A DNA stretch of 64,000 nucleotides, from positions 101,147-165,146 of the forward strand of contig CAKOGP040000890.1 in the NCBI GenBank assembly GCA_933822405.4. Reading direction: 5' to 3'. The translations under genes were made by a program, and so were the position numbers. The notes under the pieces are model-generated. The model worked only from the letters and a program-made list of their open reading frames with translations, searched no databases and had not been told where the DNA came from. Source of the DNA: Cylindrotheca closterium (Eukaryota > Bacillariophyta > Bacillariophyceae > Bacillariales > Bacillariaceae). Shown here piece by piece: positions 20,360 through 31,039 of this stretch. How positions within the stretch are numbered: the first letter of the stretch is position 1; the number at the start of each line of letters is the position of its first letter.

Positions 20360-21943
20360 TTACTTTGCCTCCTCCCCTGGAGGCTCCCAATGCAAGCAAT
20401 CGGGTTTGCACAGCCGGAGTTTCTTCTTTTGTTTCTTCATGTAATCGTTGATCGTTTCTTGACTGACAAAGACGACGTGTTGTCCCTTCCAAAACTTGAT
20501 CATATCCAAATGTTGCAGGGTCGAGATAATATCTTCGGTCTTGATTCCAGTTTGCATGGAAATGTCCTTGATAGAAATGTCTTCGGCTGGATCGTGTTTG
20601 GCAAGCAAGTGCAACAAGACGTAGGTCCAATAGCTACGGTACGAAATCTTGCCCAGATCCGAGAGCGGCTTTTCGGGTGATCCAGTCTTTTTCTCTCGTT
20701 TGGAGAGTTCGTATGATAAGGAAATGATGAATTTGCCGTAACCTTCCTTTTGGTATTGCGGAAAGGTTAATATGCAAGCAAGATTGTATTCTTCGGCTGA
20801 TACCTGAAAATAGAATCAAGGGTGAACCGAAAGTGAGATGGATGGGCCTGTGGTGAACTTTCGACTTCGTTGCAAGACTTACCTTCTCTTTGGAGAAGTA
20901 TCCGACAATGTGAGCTCCATGATCATCCACGTGACAAATGATATAAAAGTAGAATGGATCCACATCATAATACAGAGTCTTGTGGTCGAGGAATAGTTTG
21001 GCCAACAAACATAGATTTTGACAGTACACTCGATGTTTTTTCCCGTCCACTTCATACACACTCAAACCGTATTCTCGATAAATTTCCCGCCCCGGAGGAT
21101 GCCGGTGGGGGCACTCAGCTTTATGTTTGAGGAAGGTCTTCTTCTTCTTCATGTACTTCAAGGTAAATTCACATACATACAAGAGCTTGGCTTCACTATA
21201 CTCCTCTGGATACGGCGAAAAGTACCAACACTCGACTTCCCAACCTCCCATGAAAATCTTTTCAATATTTTTGACCTTGGTGGTCTCCTCGTGTTCCTTT
21301 TCCAAGGCGGCAAACGTTGGATCGCCAGAGCCGCCTCGCCAATTGCCTCCCGACAAGATGGCTGTTGCATCTCCTGGAGAGTTCCCATGAGAATTGGCTG
21401 CCGCATATGGTGATGTGCTCCGACGCCGAAGCCTCCGCGAGTCATCGCCCAAGTCATCTATTTCTTTAGGAGCCCGTGTCAGTGTCTCCAAGAGGAATTT
21501 ATCAATGGTCACCCACTCGTCCAGCCGTCTAAAGAAAGAATGGAAGGCAAAGATATGATTAGCATACGGATGCACATTACGATGACACTATGGATCTGAA
21601 CCAACACAGCCGAAAAAAGAACCTACCGATCTTGCTTTTCATAATGGATATAATATTCAATTTCATCCGCCTTGAGACCTTTGACTGACATTTGCCCCTT
21701 GCGCTTTTGTTTACGCTTTATTTGCATGTAATTCAGCGGCCGCCGTTCAATAATTCTGGTTCTTAGGATGTGATTCCCATCCCTCCATCGAGCGTCACAT
21801 TGGTCGTCAATATCCAGCGGTGGATCGGGTAACGGAACTGATTTTTGATTGCCAGAGGCTGACTCTCCACCGGCGGCAGATGTGGAGGGAGTTTCGGCCT
21901 GAGGGGCCCCTTTTCGCTTCTTATCTTCACTATTCGTCGTCAT
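20360..21943 (-). CDS. MYST-family histone acetyltransferase (Tip60/Esa1 type)
   Basis: Acetylates histone H4/H2A tails in NuA4-type complexes. Exons 21943-21627, 21528-20883 and 20803-20360 (introns 98 and 79 bp) give 468 residues. Residues about 45-110 are a Tudor-knot/chromo-barrel ([32 protein letters not shown]), the hallmark of Esa1/Tip60. The MYST domain follows: [17 protein letters not shown] (with the auto-acetylated lysine region), [12 protein letters not shown] (active-site Cys), [10 protein letters not shown] (acetyl-CoA loop QxxGxG) and [11 protein letters not shown] (catalytic Glu). The zinc finger reads VCEFTLKYM...HKAECPH: the second Cys is Thr, so it is degenerate, as in yeast Esa1. 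The Tip60/Esa1 class is clear; one-to-one orthology is not tested. Confidence 0.92.
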
Positions 21944-22592
21944 TCCGGACTATTGTTGACCACTTGAACGAATTCGTGCAGCCCGATTACTTCCAGGGGG
22001 TATTAAACTCCAAGTAAGACTACTTTCAAGCCTACAAATGCGAACAGGATCTGCAGCACCCCCACGACAAGGGTCTTGGTTGCTTGCCATCCGTTGAACT
22101 TCGAAGCTCTTCCAATATCATTCATGTTTGTACGTCGACCGATGCGAATGTTCGTCTTAGTCGAAGAGGGATCTCATTTTTTGAGAACAATGCAAAACCT
22201 TTTAGTATTACTAACGCACACACATACTACCGCTGTATCCAAAAAAGCGAAAGTATAATAACACGCATTAATACAGTAGGCATTGTATCCGTGAATCTTG
22301 GGCTCGAGTAGCAGTACAAGTGGAGTTGACAATGTGTTTTGGTTACTGAAAGCGAAGATAGTATGGCATTTCGACGAGCTTTTTACAACACATGGTCGAA
22401 GAGTTATTGCATGTCTGATTCAACAATACCGGTACCTACTGTAGAACTATTACAAACGACCGAATAAAAGCGACGAAAAAACCCGAGTCCTACAGTATGG
22501 AGCAACCTTAAAATGATGTATCATCAAATCTCTCGACAAGCCCATTTGGATAAAACTCCTTCAAAAATCTAAATGGCACACGAGTAGCCAAT
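21944..22592. other. Intergenic region
   Basis: Between the MYST gene's start and the 3' end of cyclophilin A. No coding frame, tRNA or repeat is supported; one TACCGGTA palindrome at 22427-22434. The section near 21944 should hold the MYST promoter. Confidence 0.6.
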
Positions 22593-23598
22593 TTAGAGTT
22601 GTCCGGAAGCCTCAACCTTGACAGCTGAGCGAGTCTTTCCACTGGAGGATCCAACCTTCTCAATGGCACGAATAACATCCATACCCTCAACGATGGATCC
22701 AAAGACAACGTGCTTGCCATCCAACCAGGAGGTGACCTCGGTACAGATCTAAAGTTAAAGAAAGCAACGTACAAAGCAACAGTTAGCAAGAGAAATGTCA
22801 CAAGTGAAAACCAAAAGGCCAGCAAAATGGTAACGTACGAAGAATTGGGATCCGTTTGTGTTGGGACCTGTAGTATACAAATACGTTGAAAATGGTGAGT
22901 ATTCCATGGAATAGTATAATAATAAAGCCACGTAGTTGAACAATGATCGTCGATCTGATATCACTTACCGGCGTTGGCCATGGAGAGAATTCCAGGACCA
23001 GTGTGGGTCAGCTGGAAGTTCTCATCAGCAAACTTGTGTCCGTAGATGGACTTTCCACCGGTACCATTGTGGTTGGTGAAGTCTCCTCCCTAAATAACCA
23101 AAGAAACAAACAAATCACAGAAAGTCAGAATCCATCGTCACATGTTCATATATTCAGACTTCTTCTTCTTACTTGGCACATGAATCCAGGAATGACACGG
23201 TGGAAGGAAGATCCAGCGAATCCGAATCCCTTCTCTCCAGTACAGAGAGCACGGAAGTTCTCGGCAGTCTTGGGGCTGTGAGTGAGAAGAAAAACGAGGA
23301 TTGGCATGAGAAATGACATTCAAAAAATCAGACTGACGTCCAAAGATCACGCCGCACTTCCAGCACATGAATCCTCCAACATCCAATTCCGGAGGTAATC
23401 ATCATCTCCATCCTCCACTCCAACGCATCTCAGCACCTTTCACACCCACACAAGTCACCGGATGGGAACCATTGGATCTTTCGACACGACTTGAGGGCTC
23501 ATTACAACTTACACAACATCGGCACGAAGCTCCATGGTGACGCGACCAGCGGCCTTTCCACCGATGGACATATCAAAGAAAACCTTGGGGTTGGACAT
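22593..23598 (-). CDS. PPIA: Cyclophilin A-type peptidyl-prolyl isomerase
   Basis: Catalyses cis-trans isomerisation of Xaa-Pro bonds; cytosolic type with no targeting sequence. Five exons: 23598-23513, 23275-23173, 23089-22969, 22867-22839 and 22748-22593, giving 164 residues, the usual length. Key residues are present: [15 protein letters not shown] (catalytic Arg and Phe), [10 protein letters not shown] and [11 protein letters not shown] (the Trp that binds cyclosporin). The fourth exon is only 29 nt. The first intron (237 bp) is two to three times longer than others in the window; the remaining introns are 83-101 bp. The plant-type KSGKPL insertion is absent. Splices were set by frame and by the near-complete match to the family. 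Confidence 0.95.
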
Positions 23599-24008
23599 TG
23601 TGTTTAGTTTCTAGTTTTGTATTAGGTAAAAAGAGGTTAACAAGTAGACTTGGTTGTCAATTGTGTGCCATTGAAATCATCTTCGTCTTCTTATCTTCTC
23701 GATGTCTTCCGGAGCGAAAATTTTCGCACATTTTCGTCTGGTCGTACACCTTTATTAGCTTTCTACAGTAATGAAGATATAAATGTACAGGATCCATTGG
23801 ATCGAATGGACGTACGTAGCAGCAGTACTGTACTTTCGCAGGATCTTTTGTGTCGTTGGGCGGCAGGCAGGTGTCGTGTCTGTGAATGACGGCGGTTCCC
23901 GTATTCCCTCTCACTCTCAAACCATCTGCATCATATCGTGCCTGTACTGTACCGGTAGCACAAACTTGAACAGGTCTTGTCCTAACGCAAACGAATCGAT
24001 ACTATACC
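23599..24008. promoter_or_regulatory. Divergent promoter region, cyclophilin A / acireductone dioxygenase
   Basis: 410 bp without a supported gene between two divergent start codons. It contains TACCGGTA at 23950-23957, 51 bp before the dioxygenase ATG. No TATA box stands out. Confidence 0.55.
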
Positions 24009-24665
24009 ATGAGTGAAGAAGCCAACAAGAAAGCCAAGACTGCCCTTCCTCAAGCGCCTGATGAAGAATGGCCCGAGGCTTGGATGATGTGCGATGACGA
24101 CAAGATTGAAGATCAAAAGAAAGAAAATCGTCAAGATCCTAATGCCAAGATCACTGCTGCTGACATGCGCAAGCTTGGAATCAGCTTCTGGAAGATGGAT
24201 GCTGATACCTTCACTTATCCCGTCAAGGCCGTCCCGTGGGACCCAAAGGATGCTGTCGATCCACGCTTGTCCCAACTTCGTGACGATCGTGGCTACTCTT
24301 ATGCCGATATCATCACCATCCATCCAGACCACTTGCCCGGTTTTGATGCCAAAATCAAGGCTTTCTTTGAAGAGCATATTCACGATGCCGAAGAAATCCG
24401 TTACATTCTTGACGGATCCGGCTATTTTGATGTTCGTGACCCCAATGACAAGTGGGTTCGGGTCCACATCAAGAAGGGAGACTTGATGACTCTTCCTGAG
24501 GGAATCTACCATCGTTTTACTTGTGACGAGACCGATTACATCAAGGCCATGCGTCTCTTCAAGGGGCAACCAGTATGGACTCCATTTAATCGTCCGCAAG
24601 AAGAGCATCCTTCTCGTAAGGCTTATGTCACTGAGTTCATGGAAGAGAAGAAGACTGACGAGTAA
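24009..24665 (+). CDS. ADI1: Acireductone dioxygenase (methionine salvage)
   Basis: Converts acireductone plus O2 to 4-methylthio-2-oxobutanoate and formate with Fe (the Ni form gives an off-pathway product), the step before methionine is regenerated. Single exon, 218 residues, slightly longer than the usual ~180 owing to a polar N-terminal extension. Cupin metal ligands are all visible: EEHIHDAEEIRYILDGSGYF gives H123, H125 and E129, and GIYHRFT gives H168. Other family hallmarks are GYSYAD and KKGDLMTLPEGIYHRF. No targeting signal, so cytosolic or nuclear. Confidence 0.96.
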   Translation: MSEEANKKAKTALPQAPDEEWPEAWMMCDDDKIEDQKKENRQDPNAKITAADMRKLGISFWKMDADTFTYPVKAVPWDPKDAVDPRLSQLRDDRGYSYADIITIHPDHLPGFDAKIKAFFEEHIHDAEEIRYILDGSGYFDVRDPNDKWVRVHIKKGDLMTLPEGIYHRFTCDETDYIKAMRLFKGQPVWTPFNRPQEEHPSRKAYVTEFMEEKKTDE

Positions 24666-25069
24666 ATAATTGTACAAATTATAAATTATAATATGTTTTA
24701 GGACTAGGATATATAATGTCATAAAAGAATATTGTTTGAGCATGGCTAAATGCTAATGAGATGGGTGTGTTGCCTTCTCATTGGCAGGTAGGAGCTATTG
24801 ACATCAGCTATCAATCTGTCCAAAGGATCGGATTGATCAATTTTCAGATCGTTGTTGACATTCGCTAATGACGTCACAAGCATCCTACACCTTGGAACTA
24901 CTCGTATGAATCAAAATGGATCAATCATCACCACGATTTCGACTATTGTACCTGCATCTCCAGACAACAGTCAACACTCGCTTGTCCCCAGAATCTCTCT
25001 GACTTATCACTCATCAAACTTCGTTGACCCTCAAACTGCATCAAGCGTTGAATCATTATACAATCTAGA
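24666..25069. promoter_or_regulatory. Intergenic region with TGACGTCA
   Basis: 404 bp between the dioxygenase stop and the thylakoid-type protein start; no gene supported. TGACGTCA lies at 24869-24876, 193 bp before the next ATG. Confidence 0.5.
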
Positions 25070-26040
25070 ATGCGGTCGTCGTTGGTTCTACTATTGTCTC
25101 TCTGTGGAATGGCATCATCCTTTCAATCATTCAATCCCATGCAAGGTCCTAGATCTGACATTGTTGTCATGGAGGCGCATCCTAAATCGATGGAAAAATG
25201 GGGCAAGGCGGCAGTCGCTGTCTTAGCAACGGCAGTCGTTCTGAGTACAGCCACTCCTTCCTTTGCCGATGAATATGGACGTGAGACTGAAACCGATACC
25301 TTGTTCACTGGAGAAACTACCATGGTAAGACGAAGACGACGACTCGTCACTTTTTCGAACACGTCTAGCTCGAAATGTGCTTCTGTTGGAAATGCTGTGC
25401 TTTCTGCGTTTTTCAATCTCATGCATGCACTCCTGTCATTATATCTCAGATTTGCACCAAACGTGGGCCATTGGGTGCATGCTTGAAAACCGTCCAACGT
25501 ACGTCTAGTAATGACAATGACAAATCCGATAAGTACTTTCAGACTCCTACCGAAATGATCAAGCGTAAGGATTTGCAAGCACAAATGGATTCCGAGAATG
25601 AAGGAAACGAATTGATTCAAAAGCTCAGATTGCAAACAGAAGCTAATCGGGAAAAGAATGAGCTGGCCGTCCAACAAAGAACTCTGTTGAATGATGCCGT
25701 AAGTACAAACGCAATCGCTTGGAACGATCTGTATTGATGTATCTAATGATTGTTCTGATGGCTGATACCCACTTGTGTTCATCTCGTTGTTGTTGTTTTA
25801 AAATTATACCAGTCCGCCAGCTTTGGTCCCTTTGACGGCCAAGTGGTGATTCTCAATGAAAATGGTAATGGATTTACTTTGTTGTCAAACCCTCAAGCTA
25901 TGAGATTGAAAAGTGCTGGTTTCATCAAGGACAAAAAGTTCATCAAACAACCGACACAAGAAGAGCTTGACAAAGCCTTGGAAAGTGGGCCAAATATCTT
26001 CCAAAAGGCCTTTGGCGGAGGTGGTGGTGGTGACGAGTAG
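25070..26040 (+). CDS. Unknown plastid protein with thylakoid-lumen-type leader
   Basis: Exons 25070-25324, 25450-25698 and 25813-26040 (introns 125 and 114 bp) encode 243 residues. Three targeting steps can be read: a signal peptide (1-18) ending MASSFQSF (ASAFAP-like); a transit segment; then a second hydrophobic stretch AVAVLATAVVLSTATPSFA|DE (about 48-67), which looks like a lumen-targeting signal with an AxA-type cleavage site. The mature part has CTKRGPLGACLKT (two Cys 9 apart), a charged helical region (about 120-165) and a Gly-rich end. I recognise no family. A lumenal or thylakoid-anchored role is inferred from the leader alone. Confidence 0.82.
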
Positions 26041-26149
26041 ACAGTAAATGAGACCTACTAACACTATAATAGACCGTAAGATGACACGAATGAGTAGAAT
26101 GGCAATAAGTTTCCTCTACAGTACCTTCGTTTCTTCGAGGCCCATACTG

Positions 26150-26284
26150 TACCGGTAGTCCGAGCCCTTTCTCAGAGCTCAGACGGATCATTTGTCTGGA
26201 CGGCGTCCGTCAACCGAAACCAAACATCCATCGTTCGACTACCGGTACCTGGTACCCTGTTGTGGCTGCCAAACAGTACCGGTA
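26150..26284. promoter_or_regulatory. Three TACCGGTA palindromes upstream of bL19m
   Basis: Copies at 26150-26157, 26240-26247 and 26277-26284; the last ends 38 bp before the bL19m ATG. This is the densest cluster of the motif in the window. Confidence 0.5.
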
Positions 26285-26322
26285 CATCGACACTACTTCA
26301 TTTCACAACCGTTACAATAACC

Positions 26323-27006
26323 ATGCAAGCTCTTGCAACGACTGCTAGCCGACGTCTTGCTCCAATGGCCCTTCGACAAACTGGGGGAGCTGCCATCTGC
26401 CGCCATTTTTCGTCGGAACCTTTGTCTTTGGAAGACATGCCCTATTTGCACCATGGAGAACGTCCACGAAATCGCACAAACCCAAAGTTCAAGTCTCCTC
26501 GCAAGAAAGCGTCTAAACTCTTTGAGGAACTTAACAAGGAAGCCGTCGAAAAGTCGAAAGAGGCAAACCCGGCCATTTGGAAAGAAGATTTCGGCGTAGG
26601 GGACTCGATTGAAATTCAAATGGTTTCCCAAGGAGGAGTTGATGGTAGCTTGGTTTCTGGAGAAAAGACACAAGAGATGGAGAAAGTTCGAGGTGTTGTA
26701 CTGGGAATAGTAAACCGTGGGTTGAGCTCTTCTGTCATCTTACGAGATGTTGTGTACGGCGAGCCCATTGAGAGAAAGATTCCCATGCATTCTCCCATGA
26801 TCAAGGATGTCACGGTATTGGAACGCAACTTCATCTTCAAGGGAAAGAAGAAGGTGAAGAGATCAAAGCTATACTATTTCCGCGACTTGAATCCTTTGTG
26901 TAAGTTCCTTCTGATCTGTTTTGTTTTGCCTGTGGATTTATGTCACTAATCTTTATCACTCCACTTCCTAATGATGCTTGCAGTAACCAAGGTATCGAAA
27001 TACTAA
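26323..27006 (+). CDS. MRPL19: Mitochondrial ribosomal protein bL19m
   Basis: Large-subunit mitoribosome protein, homologue of bacterial L19. Exons 26323-26899 and 26984-27006 (84-bp intron) give 199 residues. The ATG at 26323 opens a basic, Ala/Arg-rich mitochondrial presequence (MQALATTASRRLAPMALR...CRHFSS). The L19 fold follows: GDSIEIQMV, KVRGVVLGIVNRGLSSSVILRD, GEPIERKIPMHSPMI and KVKRSKLYYFRDLNPL, the family's closing signature. The last exon codes only eight residues (split Leu, then TKVSKY), and without splicing the frame would read into non-conserved sequence. Confidence 0.92.
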
Positions 27007-27116
27007 ATCATAATTAAAAATGCATTGCAACACGAATAACTTCTTTTTATACAATAATATTCTAAATTAGCATATGTAAATGCTTGCTTGGGACTGCGAG
27101 AGTAGCATTCGGTCCT

Positions 27117-28289
27117 CTAAGCTGCAACCTTTTCTTCAGCTGGCTTCTTTTCCACCTCAACCTCGGCCTCCTCCACGCGCTCTTCCAATACGAGAGTCTC
27201 CAGTGGCTGTTGTTCCAATGGAAGAGTCTTTATAAAGGCCTCTCGCACGGCAGCTGATAACTCGTCCTCCGTCTTGCCCTTTGCATCAATTGGATCATGC
27301 ACATGAACATGCAGCTTGCCAGCTCCAGCTTGGAAAGGAAATAGAGCATTTGAGGGCATGATAGCATGGGTGTGAGACAAGGTGATTGGAACAATGGGAA
27401 CATTAGTCTTGGCTGCCATGAGGAAGAGGCCACCCTTAAAATCCATGAGGTGCCCATCTTGGGAACGTTGTCCTTCAGGGAAAGCCATGAGCGGGACACC
27501 CTTCTTCAGCCATTTGATTCCTTCCTTGAACGTTTTCAGTTGGGATCGGCGGTCTTCGCGATCGATGAGAATGTGATTACCCTAAAAGGTGAAAAAAGAA
27601 TGGTCAGCAGGAATGAGAAGCATTTTGGCTTATCAGAAGTGCGTAGATATTAGCACCAAGACCGATACCGTCGACGACGGCATCTCTTCGGTTCTGTCAC
27701 TTACACCAGTAAGTTGTTGACCAATGCAGGGAACTTTAGCAAGCTCTCCCTTGGCAATAAACTTGAAGACAGGATCCAATACAGTACACAAGACTGGAAT
27801 GTCCAACCAAGAAGCATGGTTGGCCACAAAAAGACAGGCCCCGGCATCATTTCCAGCCTCTAGTCGTTCAACGTTCCCTGAAATAGTGGGATAAGAATTG
27901 GTGGCCGTCAACCAAGCTTTCGACCAGATCTTTCCAGTATTGTCATATTCGGCCTTGTTGACATCGTTATCACCTTTCTTTCCCACAATAGCCATAGCGA
28001 GGAGCCATATGGGGCCAGTAACGAGGGATACAAGGAAGCACCAGGCTCCATGGGCGTTGACGAACTTTTCCTTGGGAGGCTCGCCAAAGGTTAAAAGTGG
28101 ATTGATTTCGTCTTGCGACAATTGAAAACTTCTGGTATCCAATTCTCCTTGTTCGATAGGGTTAGCCGCTCTCAATATCGAGGAAGAAGGTATGGAACCG
28201 CTGAGACTTGACTTTGTGGTTGTTGAAAATCCACTGGTTGAAGATACAGCCATGGAGAGAAGGATTGCTCTGCAGACGAAAGGTTTCAT
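27117..28289 (-). CDS. Plastid-type 1-acyl-sn-glycerol-3-phosphate acyltransferase (PlsC family)
   Basis: Acylates lysophosphatidate to phosphatidate, the second step of glycerolipid synthesis. Exons 28289-27705 and 27581-27117 (123-bp intron) encode 349 residues. The N-terminal signal ends SSTSGFSTT, compatible with the ASAFAP motif, suggesting the plastid envelope. A membrane helix lies at about 82-102 (WCFLVSLVTGPIWLLAMAI). The catalytic NHASWLD (NHx4D, N157-D163) is followed by IAKGELAKVPCIG, FPEGQRS (EGTR-like block) and VPIVPITLSHTH. The last ~25 residues are a Glu/Val/Lys-rich tail not typical of the family. Substrate specificity is inferred from family. Confidence 0.9.
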
Positions 28290-29051
28290 CTTGGATATGT
28301 GTGCAAAGTTATGACGTGTTGGTTGCCAAGATGGCTTGTTGACAATCCAAAAGTTTCACAGAAGATTCTTCTTCGTTAGCATGAGAATATTGCTGGTCGA
28401 GAGGTACCTGGTACAGAAGGTTGATGTCCTTCAACTTCCGTCCCAGAGTTGATGCGTTTTGTGGTGGCAATTTTCAGCCATTGGACCAATTTTTTGCCAT
28501 GGGACCAATCAGAATCCTCGAGCCACACGTCAGTCTATCGTCTTGCAGTTGGCACTGTCGTGAAACGATCGGCACTTGCTTGAAGTTCACGCTCCGGTAT
28601 CTCTCTCCAGCGCACATCGTTTGTGCACGTAGGTTCCTACGGTACAGTTAACCGGTAAGCGCAGGAGTGGGGTAAAAGTAAAGCGGCGCGGCTTCAATGA
28701 CTGACTCACTCCTCACTCACTCACTCGGCACTCACTCACTCATTGGATTGATTTGTCACTGCAACAGTACCTACCAACCGTATGCAAAGGACAATGCTCT
28801 ACTGTACAGTACGTATACGTTACCGGTATACCCAATTCAGGAACCAATTCAGGAACCACTAAAAAGCACTCTGATTAGAATCAAATTGATTTGATATTGC
28901 TACAGGCAGAGTGACTGAGCCATGCCTTTTCTCGTGGTCTTGAATTATCTCTTTGATTCGTGGTTGTGTCAACTTCGCCACCTATGCTCAGTTGGCACTC
29001 GACATTTTGTTGAAAATTTGACTAATCTGAAACAAGTTTTTCATCTATTGC
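28290..29051. other. Intergenic region with TCAC microsatellite
   Basis: 762 bp between the acyltransferase start and the 3' end of the next minus-strand gene. No gene supported. Holds the TCAC-rich tract and TACCGGTA at 28821-28828; a TGACGT half-site lies just upstream of the acyltransferase start (about 28312). Confidence 0.6.
28703..28744. repeat. Imperfect (TCAC)n microsatellite
   Basis: Roughly 42 bp of ACTC/TCAC repeats with two short interruptions, in non-coding DNA. Confidence 0.85.
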
Positions 29052-30647
29052 TTAGTCACTACTCGTACTTTCAAAAAAGTGTTTGATTTCGTCCCAATGC
29101 TGGTCCACCAGAACAGACATCGGCGCCTGCTGTCCTGGTTGAACGTCCATCAATTTTGACAGCTTGGCTACAAACCGTGTTCCCCGGCTCAAGCCTTCCG
29201 ACACCCATAGTTCTTCTTCTGGGATCGCTACTGTGCCCAAAGTTGTCGTTGTCGTTGTAGTTTGACGCCGAGTTTGGTGGTGACTTTGATGATTGGTGGC
29301 ATCACCTCCTTGTGCGGACGAGATATGAACGCGTTTGGGCGGACTGGTTGGATTTCTAGCTGGTGTTGACATGGGAGTGGGCCGAAACGATGAGACATCG
29401 TCATGTGATATATCGACGGGACGTCTTCCGAGGGGCTCGTAGCCTTGTCTTTGATCGTTGTTTGGAGGAATTTCGTATACACCATCATTATCATCTCGTC
29501 GTGGAACAACGGGAGGCATCCCCGAGCTTTCCATGGTGCGATGGTGTCCGCGATATCCTTCATCTGGCAATCCATATTCGTTCTCCATTCTGGGGTCAAC
29601 AGGAGCAGGAGGTGGAGGAGCTTGTGGCGGTGGTGTGTACTTGGCATTCATCGTAGTCGTACCAGTCATAGTCTCATCAAGGTCCAATTGCAGGTTGCTG
29701 GTAATACTTCCTAGTTCAGATGCAAACAAGAGTCGGTCCCGACCGATTTCTGGCTGCTCGTGCAGTTGCTCCTTTAGAGTTTGGTTCTCCAATTCCAAGG
29801 TTTGAAGCTGCTTCTCTTGTGCTTCGAGTGCAGCCTTGAGTTGGGAAAGAATGTCATCTTGTGGATCCGTGCGCATTCGTGGTGGCTGCTCACGTCGTTG
29901 CCGATTAGGAGTGGCATACGATGCAGGATGAGGTGTTTCTACAGGTGCGGGAGGTGGCTCTGCAGGTGTTTCGACACTATGGCGAGTGCTATAGGATCGA
30001 ACTGACGATTCGCCCTTTTCTCTGCGCACCGGAGTGCTGCGATCGACATAATTGCGCAACGGCGAGAAACGTTCGGCACTAGGTGGAGGATCTTTAACGG
30101 AAAAAGGTGCCTTGGAATCTGTGGTGTAGGTAGTGTAAGTTGGTACCAGCTGTGGTGTCTCATATTGCTTGTCATTGGTCGTTTTGTTGCTCTTTGTCGC
30201 TGTGTTGAAGTTTGACATGGTTTGATTTTCCTTACTTTGTCTGCTGGGAGTGTTGATATTTGCGTTGCGACTTCTGTTAGGTGTGCCTCGATTTGTACTC
30301 GAAGTACCATCATCGGTGATGGGTCTTCCATTCGTAAAGGTTAGTAGAGAAAGGTGGGATTCGACCTGTTTCCATCGATTATTAAGAGCCTCGAGCTCGT
30401 CCTGAAAGGATTGAAGGATTGTGCCGACATCAACATCGTCGTAAGGGTCTTCAAACTCCACAATATCGCCGGCATCGTCTTCGTAAATGAAAGATCGTTC
30501 CTGTTCCTGCTGTTCCTGATGTTGTTGCTGATGTTGACGCTGATGTTGATGTTGCTGTTGTTCAGCGGGTGATCTCAACGGTTGACCCGTGTTGGCTCGC
30601 ATTCGGCCAGGCGATTGTTGTGCCACTCTTGCTGATCTAGCGGACAT
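29052..30647 (-). CDS. Pro/Gln-rich protein with short coiled coil
   Basis: Single-exon frame of 531 residues; no family recognised. The start is ATG at 30647. An N-terminal Gln/His/Glu run (about 28-50) is followed by an acidic stretch (EDDAGDIVEFEDPYDDVDV) and helical segments around 75-100. Residues about 120-265 are Ser/Thr/Pro-rich. One clear coiled coil covers about 270-300 (LKAALEAQEKQLQTLELENQ). Proline runs sit near 345-355 and a Thr run near 465-475, and the C-terminal ~60 residues look folded (SRGTRFVAKLSKLMDVQPG). The low-complexity composition suggests a scaffold or regulatory protein; this is inference. Confidence 0.78.
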   Translation of the reverse strand: MSARSARVAQQSPGRMRANTGQPLRSPAEQQQHQHQRQHQQQHQEQQEQERSFIYEDDAGDIVEFEDPYDDVDVGTILQSFQDELEALNNRWKQVESHLSLLTFTNGRPITDDGTSSTNRGTPNRSRNANINTPSRQSKENQTMSNFNTATKSNKTTNDKQYETPQLVPTYTTYTTDSKAPFSVKDPPPSAERFSPLRNYVDRSTPVRREKGESSVRSYSTRHSVETPAEPPPAPVETPHPASYATPNRQRREQPPRMRTDPQDDILSQLKAALEAQEKQLQTLELENQTLKEQLHEQPEIGRDRLLFASELGSITSNLQLDLDETMTGTTTMNAKYTPPPQAPPPPAPVDPRMENEYGLPDEGYRGHHRTMESSGMPPVVPRRDDNDGVYEIPPNNDQRQGYEPLGRRPVDISHDDVSSFRPTPMSTPARNPTSPPKRVHISSAQGGDATNHQSHHQTRRQTTTTTTTLGTVAIPEEELWVSEGLSRGTRFVAKLSKLMDVQPGQQAPMSVLVDQHWDEIKHFFESTSSD

Positions 30648-31039
30648 GTCACCGTTGACTATCGCTCAATACCGGTACAGAAGGTCGATGGATGTGCTGG
30701 CTGCAGCAACAAGCAAATCAGCGTGGATGTGTGATCGTCAGTTTGGTATGCTTGGATCGAATAAATCATTGGATCCCACCAAGTTTCGAAAAATTTTGGT
30801 CTACGCAAATTTTGGTAGGAAATGCCGTAGAACCACATCTTCCCTTTTCGACGATTTTGGTGCAGTACTAGCCGTACCGGTACTTCAAGAGCTATCGATG
30901 GTCTCTAGTAGATATTTTAAAATGTATAGTGCTAACTTATGATAAATTTATTCAAACATGTGCGCGTGCTGTATAATGTCTTTTTTTCTTTCTTTCATCA
31001 CGATGAAAGACTTCCCCTCTATTGGCAGAAGCTGTTTGC
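30648..31039. other. Intergenic region
   Basis: 392 bp between the coiled-coil gene start and the LRR gene's 3' end. Two TACCGGTA palindromes (30670-30677, 22 bp upstream of the ATG at 30647; and 30875-30882). No gene supported. Confidence 0.6.

Noticed and set aside
23276..23512. Possible C/D-box snoRNA in the long first intron of cyclophilin A (GATGATGA and CTGA about 75 nt apart)
   Set aside because: The flanks cannot form the terminal stem and no internal C'/D' pair is convincing.
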